A stretch of DNA of 64,000 nucleotides from Sphingomonas sp. JUb134 (GTDB lineage: Bacteria; Pseudomonadota; Alphaproteobacteria; Sphingomonadales; Sphingomonadaceae): positions 1,884,501 to 1,948,500 of the forward strand of contig NZ_SLYP02000001.1 of assembly GCF_004341505.2 (NCBI RefSeq). Reading direction: 5' to 3'. The position numbers were made by a program, and so were the translations under genes. Shown here piece by piece: positions 44,201 to 50,091 of this stretch. Within the stretch, counting starts at the first letter, position 1. Each line of letters starts with the position of its first letter. The notes under the pieces are model-generated. The model was not told where the DNA came from and made no database searches. It was given only the letters and a program-made list of their open reading frames with translations.

Positions 44201-44625
44201 GCCTTGGCCGACCGCGCCAGCTTCGTGTCGGCGACATCGTAGGCGTAAGCTCCCAGCGACGAGTGGACGTCGTCGCGCCGAAGGAGAAAGTCGGAGTAGC
44301 CGTGCCAGCGGCCGACCAGGAACGCGCCCTGGTAGACGACGTCATGACCTTCCTGCATCGCGCGCCGGGTCGCTTCGGCGCGTGCCTCGAGCGTTCCGGT
44401 GGAGGCGATCTCGACTACGGAGCGGCCCTCGTCCTGCAGGCGGCGCAGGTACGCGCGTTCGTGCAGGATGCCTTTCTCCTGCAGCAGGACGGCGTTCTCG
44501 TCCTCGGCAGCGAAGGTCGTCGGCGAGGCGAGATTCCGCACGTCCAGTACGGTGGCGTGGCCGCAGCCCATGAAGTTGACGAGGTCGCTCGCCGAGAAGA
44601 TCGTCCGTCCGCCGTAGTTCCGCAT
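41221..44625 (-). CDS. Fusion of Cas4/RecB-like nuclease, DEDD exonuclease and SF1 helicase
   Basis: This 1134-residue protein has three parts. Residues 1-225 form a TM0106-type RecB nuclease: Asp112 in GYSDFLL, YDVADTKLA near 129-137 and QLCVYAE, with Cys21, Cys210, Cys213 and Cys222 placed like a Cas4 iron-sulphur cluster. Residues about 315-500 are a DEDD exonuclease-like domain (FFDMEGDP with Asp320 and Glu322, ADYNEIDCRST near 480). Residues about 700-1130 are an SF1 DNA2/UPF1-like helicase: GPPGAGKT (739-746), FIDEAGQ, VGDQMQLSQP, FQGQE and NVAISRAK. It would unwind and degrade DNA or RNA. It is divergent from the WYL regulator. TM0106-family proteins are widespread, but I cannot assign this one to a named defence system. 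Confidence 0.88.
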   Translation of the reverse strand: MRNYGGRTIFSASDLVNFMGCGHATVLDVRNLASPTTFAAEDENAVLLQEKGILHERAYLRRLQDEGRSVVEIASTGTLEARAEATRRAMQEGHDVVYQGAFLVGRWHGYSDFLLRRDDVHSSLGAYAYDVADTKLARSAKAKHVLQLCVYAEMLAEVQGVIPPQMHVVLGSGEITSLRTSSVLHYFGFARRRFEAYVDAPPATSAGDPCGHCTFCRWSDRCEAEWEAADHLSIVAGMGRGQIAALRGAGIDDIETLGLLPAGTRIDGMQPDTVVRLSNQARLQAHQRRTGERKVETLPVQPGRGFARLPRPDHGDMFFDMEGDPLFDGGLEYLFGLVAFDGDGEDRFHDFWAHDRESEKLAFEQTVDFMVDRLARFPAAHIYHYAAYEQTALKKLAMYHGTREAEVDDLLRGEKFVDLYRVVAESIRTSEPRYSIKNMEAFYLPGGRQGEVKNAGDSIIIYERWRRLGDEQLLREIADYNEIDCRSTRMCRDWLLSLRPAGTPWFEGREVAAPDPAKTAARTEAEERTRRMAEALIEAEDVPWRRLLVDLLEFHRREAKPSWWAMFARQDMDREALLNDAESLAELMPHPTIAPRKEKRSTVHTFTFSAQDFKLKVGDSPLRSGTLEPAGDIVSLDEEARVIELKLGPSRSPLDPGAALIPTGPIGDAVLRAAIHRYAEHVAAGGDRYGAITSVLRRDRPSLSGRTPGQAIVADGTDATAGAIEALLALDDSYLLIQGPPGAGKTYTSSQAIVALLAAGKRIGIASNSHKAINNLLADVEAMATAQGLSCRGMKKSSREDQALGTRGWIEDVIGGNGSGVQSHHQLVAGTAWLFAREEMDEAFDYLFIDEAGQVSLANIVAMGVAGRNVVLVGDQMQLSQPIKGTHPGSSGMSALDYLLEGHATVPAEQGVFLPVTRRMHPDLCRFISDAVYEGRLEAEATTASQRLEVDCTRDPDALAPAGLRFVDVEHAGCTQRSQQEADRLALTYRAVLGGRWTDRHGDQHVIGTDDILVVSPYNMQVELLKRVLPDAARVGTVDKFQGQEAPVVLVSMATSSGDDLPRNIEFLYSRNRLNVAISRAKCLAVIYASPRLLEIPCSTIEQMELVDGLCWAKQFANEQRDRSAAAIDERRAA

Positions 44626-44693
44626 CTTTCCCCCGATCTGCGGATCGCCATCCGCTGGACTGCATCATGCATGTCCATCATGATGTCGCCACA

Positions 44694-44708
44694 GGACAGA
44701 TCCTGTCG
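44694..44708. promoter_or_regulatory. Palindromic operator candidate for the WYL regulator (copy 1)
   Basis: GGACAGATCCTGTCG contains the perfect inverted repeat GACAG-ATC-CTGTC. It lies 17 bases before the WYL start and 69 bases upstream of the divergent nuclease/helicase start. An identical 15-mer occurs at 46310. Autoregulation is inferred. Confidence 0.65.
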
Positions 44709-44725
44709 CACGGGGAGGGTTGAGG

Positions 44726-45721
44726 ATGTCCTATCGCAACGCGATCGATCTTCTGACCGTCGCGTCGCGAGCGGCAAGTGCACGGGGGATCGGCCTGGAA
44801 GAGATCGCCGATGTCCTCGAGCGTGACTACCGAACGGCGCAGCGTGTCGTCGTGGCTCTTCGCGAACGCTTCCCTGAACTGGACAGCTACCGTGACGAGG
44901 AGTCGGGGAAGATGCGCTGGCGTCTTCCCTACAAGGCCATCGCGCCGCTTCTCGCCCCCACCGCCGAGGAGCTCGCCGCCCTGACCCTGGCCGAGGAGAT
45001 GCTGACGAACGGCGCGGGCGCGGACCAGGTGCAGGCGCTGAGATCGCTGCATGCCAAGATCCTGGCGCTCATCCCCAGCGAGCGGAGCCGCCGTATCGAG
45101 GCCGACGAGGACGCGCTCCTGCTCGCGCTGGGTCATGCGGCCCGGCCCGGACCACGGCCCGTGGGGCGCGAGGGGATCGACCATGCCATCTCCACGGCGC
45201 TGAAGGGGACCTCGCGATTGCGGATTCGCTACTGCGGCTGGAAGGACAAGATCGCCCGCGAGCGGATCGTCGCGCCGCACGGGCTGCTGCTGGGAGCCCG
45301 CCGATACTTGGTGGCCGTCGATCTGGAGAAGGTGGGCAGCGGTATCCAGCACTTTCGCGTGGAGGCGATCGAGGAGGCCACCGTCCTGCCCGAGTCATTC
45401 GTGCGCAAGGCGGGCTTCGACCTTGACGACCACGCGCAGCGCTGCTTCGGATCGTTCCAGCAGGAGGACGGGATCCACGACGTCGCGTGGCGCTTCGCCC
45501 CGCGCGCCGCACTGCGAGCGACTGGCTTCCTGTTCCATCCCGCCCAGACCGTCGAGCGCGAGAAGGACGGTTCGCTGGTGGTCAGGTTCCGCGCGGCAGG
45601 CCTGCTCGAGATGTGCTGGCATCTTTACATGTGGGGCGACGCGGTCGAGGTGCTGTCGCCGCCGGAGCTCGCACGGATGGTGGAGGACCATCGCCGTGAC
45701 GACTTCGCCTCCATGCCGTAG
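44726..45721 (+). CDS. WYL-domain transcriptional regulator (BrxR/CapW type)
   Basis: This 331-residue protein has an N-terminal winged helix (IGLEEIADVLERDYRTAQRV, residues about 21-40), a WYL domain in the middle (KIARERIVAPHGLLLGARRY, about 180-200) and a C-terminal extension (WCX). WYL regulators such as BrxR and CapW repress defence genes and may respond to nucleic acid or nucleotide ligands. It is divergent from the nuclease/helicase operon, with the 15-mer palindrome between them. I chose ATG 44726 behind GGGGAGGGTTGAGG; an ATG two codons earlier is also possible. Confidence 0.88.
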   Translation: MSYRNAIDLLTVASRAASARGIGLEEIADVLERDYRTAQRVVVALRERFPELDSYRDEESGKMRWRLPYKAIAPLLAPTAEELAALTLAEEMLTNGAGADQVQALRSLHAKILALIPSERSRRIEADEDALLLALGHAARPGPRPVGREGIDHAISTALKGTSRLRIRYCGWKDKIARERIVAPHGLLLGARRYLVAVDLEKVGSGIQHFRVEAIEEATVLPESFVRKAGFDLDDHAQRCFGSFQQEDGIHDVAWRFAPRAALRATGFLFHPAQTVEREKDGSLVVRFRAAGLLEMCWHLYMWGDAVEVLSPPELARMVEDHRRDDFASMP

Positions 45722-45764
45722 CGTCATGGGGGTCGGGGCGAGCCCCGACCCCGCGCCCCGGACA

Positions 45765-46028
45765 TCAGCAGTCCGGAAGGTCGTCGAGGTTGTTCTTCGA
45801 CGTGGTGTCCCGGTCGGTCCGCAGGTACTTGCCCATGGGCCCGCTCACGACCCGAATCTTCGTTTCCGGCGAGCCGGCCCAGTTAACCCAGTATTCGTGC
45901 AGGCCGCTCTCGATGTCGCTGATCGCGTCTGCCTTGGTGCGGGGCGACCAGTACTCGCCCGAGTTGCAGAGCTTGGTGATGTCGCCCTGCATGTTCTTGC
46001 CGGTCGCCCGGACATAGCGCTTCGCCAT
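45765..46028 (-). CDS. DUF3892 domain protein
   Basis: This 87-residue protein (MAKRYVRATGKNMQGDITKL at the start, KADAISDIESGLHEYWV in the middle) resembles DUF3892 proteins, which are small and uncharacterised. It starts two bases after the repeat-protein gene ends and is translated from the same transcript. The pair is downstream of palindrome copy 2 and lies tail-to-tail with the WYL gene. Confidence 0.75.
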   Translation of the reverse strand: MAKRYVRATGKNMQGDITKLCNSGEYWSPRTKADAISDIESGLHEYWVNWAGSPETKIRVVSGPMGKYLRTDRDTTSKNNLDDLPDC

Positions 46029-46030
46029 TC

Positions 46031-46246
46031 TTACTTCTCCATGACGGTGGTGTGCGGACTCGCCTTGCCGTGTGCGGTGGTGACGTACCGCCCTGAAATG
46101 GCGCTGCGGGAGTGACCGCCGGACGTGCCGCTCGTGCCCGGACTTTCGCGGACGGTGGTGTGAGGGCTTGCCTTGCCGTGGCTGGCGGTGACGTACCGCC
46201 CGCTGATCGCGCTGCGGTAGCTGCCGCCGCTTCGACCCTTGCTCAT
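46031..46246 (-). CDS. Small protein with two copies of a 22-residue repeat
   Basis: This 71-residue basic protein consists almost entirely of two near-identical units, RSAISGRYVTASHGKASPH then TTV, and RSAISGRYVTTAHGKASPH then TTV, joined by a Gly/Ser-rich linker. Small proteins with this unit occur in many proteobacteria, but I know of no defined role. The translated frame is open to 46261; I chose ATG 46246. It heads the two-gene unit with DUF3892, 64 bases below the palindrome at 46310. Confidence 0.7.
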   Translation of the reverse strand: MSKGRSGGSYRSAISGRYVTASHGKASPHTTVRESPGTSGTSGGHSRSAISGRYVTTAHGKASPHTTVMEK

Positions 46247-46625
46247 AAGATCACGCTCCATTGCTTCGCGGCAGTGATTCGCCGCGAGAAGGAAGATGAT
46301 GGAGTTGCCGGACAGATCCTGTCGTCTTGACCTTGTAGACGCCCCGCGTCGGGTGCCGTTGTTTGGTACGGCGCCCGTCTCCCGAGTTCCTGGGTCAGCG
46401 AACCGGCAGATTGGCCACTAATGTGGTCAGCTCTGAATGATCACGTGTGATATCGCCTACGAACACGCCACATCTCTCATGAACTTACGGCCGCTTTTGG
46501 TGAGATGAAGGGCAGCTCCGAGCGTTGCATTGTGGTCTCTCAATAAAACCAACTAGCCTGTGGTAATTCGCCACTGGTAGTCCAGCTCCTAACCAACTCT
46601 GGCCGCCGTTTCCGATTTGCGCGGA
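46247..46625. other. Non-coding gap between small-protein unit and TerB/helicase operon
   Basis: These 379 bases hold palindrome copy 2 and the promoter of the small-protein unit on the left, and the 3' end of the helicase operon on the right. The stretch 46440-46600 is lower in GC than its surroundings and contains no recognisable gene, terminator hairpin or RNA. Confidence 0.5.
46310..46324. promoter_or_regulatory. Palindromic operator candidate for the WYL regulator (copy 2)
   Basis: GGACAGATCCTGTCG is identical over 15 bases to the site at 44694 and includes the perfect inverted repeat GACAG-ATC-CTGTC. It lies 64 bases upstream of the repeat-protein start. I infer that the WYL protein controls this unit too. 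Confidence 0.62.
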
Positions 46626-48827
46626 TTACCAGACGAGATCGCTGATCGTGGCGATCGCCTGCTCGCGAGAGGACTTGGCTCGCTCCGCCCAGAGCCGGCG
46701 GAGCAGGTCTTCGTCCACGAACTGGTCGTACTTGGCGCCGCGGAGGTTCTTCACGACGCTCGCAAGGGCCTCAGTGGAGGGTATCTCGGTTATCGAGCTG
46801 AGCAGTCTGCGCAGCTCATCCGGTGAGCAGTCGGCGATCTCAAGGGCGACGTCGTCTGCCTGGCATTCCAGCCCGGCGGACCGAAGCAGGACCACCAAGA
46901 TGTCATTGACTGCCGTGCCCGCCCAGGTCGCGAGCACCGTGTCACGACCCGCCGCGATCGCGCAGCTCCGGTCCAATCCGAGCCGTCTGTAGGCCGCACG
47001 ACCCTCCTCCAAAAAGGCGCGTGCGGCGGGGTCGAGATAGGAGGGCACGTCCTCTGACCCGAGCACGTGCCGCATTTCCTGCGAAAGTCGAGGGTGCACG
47101 GGCTCGCCCGTCGGCGGGTCAAATTTCGGCAGCTTGCCCGCCCGGTGCGGCGCAACCACGAGCACCTTCGCCCTGTCGTCCACCGATTCGACGCGCCAGC
47201 GCCGTCCCGCAAAGCCGACCAGCGCCCCGATCGCGAGAACATTCGTGATGGGCACGGTGCCCAGCGTCCTGCCGCCGGTGACGAGACGCCACTCGTCGTC
47301 GGTTTCGAAGACGGCGTAAAAGTCGTGCGCGGCGGTGACGCGCTCACCCTCCGGACCGAGCATCAGCAGGCCGCCGGAAGTCTGCTCGAGCAGGCCGACA
47401 TCCTTCCGACCGGCACCGCGCAGCAGGGCCGCATACTCGGACGTGCCCATCGCCAGATAGCTATCCTTGTCGCAGATGGCCCTGTGCGCCGCGACCGGGC
47501 GGATCGCGCCGTCCGCCGCGATCGTCGACAGCGTCTGGTGCAGCACCACGGTGGCGAGCGACGGGTCGTCGCCCGCGGGTTCGACGAAGCCTTCGATGAG
47601 CAGGCGAACCGCCGCCACCGCGCGCACCGTACCGATCCTGAGCTGGTCGAGCGGATCGGCGTCCGCCGCGACGTGGCGCTCGCGCACGTAGATGCGCAGC
47701 ACGGCAGGATCCCCGCGACGACCGCTCCGACCGAGCCGCTGCCTGAGTGCCGCCAGCGACTTCGGCGCGCCGACCTGCGCGACCGACTTGACGTTGCCGA
47801 GATCGATGCCGAGTTCGAGCGTGGTGGTCGCGACCGCCGTGGTGGGAAGGTCGCCCGCCTTCAAGCGCAGCTCAAGCTCCTCGCGCAGCTCCTTCGCGAG
47901 GCTGCCATGATGCGGGAAGAACTCCTCGGGCAGGCCCTTGGCCACGCATCGCTGACGAAGGCGATCGGCTAGCGCCTCCACCGTCCTGCGCGATCCTGCG
48001 AAAGCCAAGTTGTTCGAACCCCTCAAGTGCTCGAACATGTGGTCGGCGATGCGGCTGAGCGCGTCGTCCCCGTCATCGGCGATCTCGTCGACGCCGCTTG
48101 CTTCGGGCGGTTCCTCGTAGCCGCGCACCTGCAGCTTGAGCCCAGAGCCGCCGTCCCGCGAGCGGAGCACTACCGGCATCTTGGGGTGCGCGGGGTTCAG
48201 CCAGCGACGGCCCGCATCATCGTCGCCCAACGTGGCCGACAATCCGATGCGCCGCGGCCGCTTCTCGCAAAGCCGGTCGACACGTCTGAGAAGAGAGGAG
48301 AGGTGGAGACCGCGTGGTCCCTTCAGGAACGCGTGCAGCTCGTCGACGACGATGGATTGGAGGCCTCGGAAGAGCCTGGCCGCGTCCGCCTGCCGACGAA
48401 GCAGCAGCGCTTCGATCGACTCCGGCGTGATCAGGGCGACACCCGCAGGGCGACGCAGCAGCTTGGCCTTGGCCGCTGCCGGCGCGTCGCCGTGCCAGCG
48501 GGTCACGGGCATCTCAAGCCGCTCGCACAGCGTCTCCAGCCGCCGGTGCTGGTCATTTATGAGCGCCTTGAGGGGGCTCACGTACAGGATGCGCAGGCCC
48601 CCGTCGCCAGCCCCTGCCGCTTGGGTAAGAAGCGGCAGGAAGGCGGCCTCGGTCTTGCCCGAAGCCGTTCCCGCCATGACCACGACGTCCGCCTCCGAGC
48701 CGAGCACCGTGCGGATCGCCTCGTCCTGGATGGGCCGCAGACCGGTCCATCCCTGGTCGCGGATCCAGCGCCTGATCTCGGGATGCAGACGATCGAAGGA
48801 GGACGGTTCAGAGGCGGAGATCGACAA
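46626..48827 (-). CDS. Lhr-like DEAD/DEAH helicase (BrxHI-like)
   Basis: This 733-residue SF2 helicase has AGTASGKTEA (residues 52-61, Walker A), VVDELHAFLKG (DELH box), GLSATLGD (motif III), TTTLELGIDLG, and QRLGRSGRRGD (motif VI). The C-terminal 300 residues are the extra region seen in Lhr-type helicases, shorter than in full Lhr. It overlaps the DUF2791 gene by 20 bases. Similar ATPase/helicase pairs are the BrxD/BrxHI components of type 2 BREX, but no PglX, PglZ or PglW is present here. It would move along DNA or RNA:DNA hybrids in the cytoplasm. Confidence 0.88.
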   Translation of the reverse strand: MSISASEPSSFDRLHPEIRRWIRDQGWTGLRPIQDEAIRTVLGSEADVVVMAGTASGKTEAAFLPLLTQAAGAGDGGLRILYVSPLKALINDQHRRLETLCERLEMPVTRWHGDAPAAAKAKLLRRPAGVALITPESIEALLLRRQADAARLFRGLQSIVVDELHAFLKGPRGLHLSSLLRRVDRLCEKRPRRIGLSATLGDDDAGRRWLNPAHPKMPVVLRSRDGGSGLKLQVRGYEEPPEASGVDEIADDGDDALSRIADHMFEHLRGSNNLAFAGSRRTVEALADRLRQRCVAKGLPEEFFPHHGSLAKELREELELRLKAGDLPTTAVATTTLELGIDLGNVKSVAQVGAPKSLAALRQRLGRSGRRGDPAVLRIYVRERHVAADADPLDQLRIGTVRAVAAVRLLIEGFVEPAGDDPSLATVVLHQTLSTIAADGAIRPVAAHRAICDKDSYLAMGTSEYAALLRGAGRKDVGLLEQTSGGLLMLGPEGERVTAAHDFYAVFETDDEWRLVTGGRTLGTVPITNVLAIGALVGFAGRRWRVESVDDRAKVLVVAPHRAGKLPKFDPPTGEPVHPRLSQEMRHVLGSEDVPSYLDPAARAFLEEGRAAYRRLGLDRSCAIAAGRDTVLATWAGTAVNDILVVLLRSAGLECQADDVALEIADCSPDELRRLLSSITEIPSTEALASVVKNLRGAKYDQFVDEDLLRRLWAERAKSSREQAIATISDLVW

Positions 48828-50091
48828 GCTCGTCGTCCGCGTCCGTGTCCTCGGCTTCTTCGGGTTCCGGCGCGATGCCGCCGATCAGCTCGCGCCAGTC
48901 CGTGCCCGGGTTCTGCTCCAGGACGGCCAGCAGCTGCACGAACGCCTTGATGGTGTTGCGCGGCGTGCGGAAGTAGGCCTCGCCAATACGGCGATTGCAG
49001 TGCTCCATGAAAGCAGTGAGTGCCTCGTCCGGCACAATATGGGCTGCGGGGTCGCCCAGCGCGAACACGGAACGAATGTTCGAGAGCAGCACGAGCAGAT
49101 CCTCCGGGGAGAGGCTCTGCAGGCGCAGGACCGGCCCGGTCATGTCGATCCGGCCCTCGGTGGCAAAGCTGTTTTCGGCGAGGCGCGACTGCAGGGCCTG
49201 GTAGCTGTAGAGCCCCCGACGGCTGTCGAGGAGGAAGTCGGGTGTGCCGCCCAGCACGAAGCCGAGCCCTTCGACGTTGCCTTGAAGGACGTCGTTCAGC
49301 ATGCGCAGGATCTGCTCGTAGTTCTGGTTCCGAGCCTGGGCGCTCTGCAGCTTGTAGAGGTTCACGAGCTCGTCGAAGACCACGAGAAGGCCGGCGTATC
49401 CGGCGATGCGCACGAAGCCGGACAGCAGCTTGAAGGTGTCGTAGACGTCCGCATCGTCGATGATGCTGCGGACCGGCAACGCCTGCCGTGCCTCCGTCTT
49501 GGTCGGGAACTCCGCTCGAAGCCAGCGCAGCGCCGCCGCCTTCAACGCGTCGTCGCCGTCCTCGTGGGCGCGCCAATACGCTTTGAGGACGCACGCGAAG
49601 TCGTGACCACCCAACATGTCGAGAAGCGGTGCGAGCCGGCGGTCGATCACCCGCTCGACCGGGCTGCCGGCGTCCTCGGCCTCGCGCACGCATTCCGTGA
49701 CGAAACGCTCGACGACGCTCGGCAGTGCTCCGCCTTCGGGTCGGGTGCGGGTCGCCATGTTGCGCACCGCCTCAGCGTAGAGCCCTCGCGCCTGTCCGCC
49801 TGTCGCGTGGATGCGGCGGTCCGGGGCGAGATCGGCGTGGACGGTCACGAGCTTTCGCTCGAGGGCGATGAGCCGGACGAGGTTGAGGAAGAAGGTCTTG
49901 CCCGCGCCGTACTCGCCGATGACGAACCGCATGGCGGAGCCCGCGTCCGCGATGCGATCGATGTCGCGCACGAGGGCTTCGACCTCGCGCGAGCGGCCGA
50001 CCTGGATGTGGCGCAGCCCGACACGGGGCACGACCCCGGCGGACAGCGCCTGCACGATCAGGTCACGGTCCTTGCGACGAATGGCGTTCAA
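48808..50091 (-). CDS. DUF2791 P-loop ATPase (BrxD-like)
   Basis: This 427-residue AAA-like ATPase has VIGEYGAGKTFFLNLVR (Walker A, 59-66) and LLVVFDELVNLYKLQ (Walker B). Downstream lie NYEQILRMLNDVLQG and VLGGTPDFLLD, characteristic of DUF2791/BrxD proteins, and an acidic tail. Its start overlaps the TerB-domain gene end (ATGA) and its end overlaps the helicase, so the three proteins are made in fixed order. It probably assembles as a ring that loads or controls the helicase. Confidence 0.85.
   Translation of the reverse strand: MNAIRRKDRDLIVQALSAGVVPRVGLRHIQVGRSREVEALVRDIDRIADAGSAMRFVIGEYGAGKTFFLNLVRLIALERKLVTVHADLAPDRRIHATGGQARGLYAEAVRNMATRTRPEGGALPSVVERFVTECVREAEDAGSPVERVIDRRLAPLLDMLGGHDFACVLKAYWRAHEDGDDALKAAALRWLRAEFPTKTEARQALPVRSIIDDADVYDTFKLLSGFVRIAGYAGLLVVFDELVNLYKLQSAQARNQNYEQILRMLNDVLQGNVEGLGFVLGGTPDFLLDSRRGLYSYQALQSRLAENSFATEGRIDMTGPVLRLQSLSPEDLLVLLSNIRSVFALGDPAAHIVPDEALTAFMEHCNRRIGEAYFRTPRNTIKAFVQLLAVLEQNPGTDWRELIGGIAPEPEEAEDTDADDELVDLRL

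Noticed and set aside
46031..46246. A short tandem repeat that could be taken for a CRISPR array.
   Set aside because: There are only two units, they are in frame inside a coding sequence, and no spacers of uniform length or cas genes occur.
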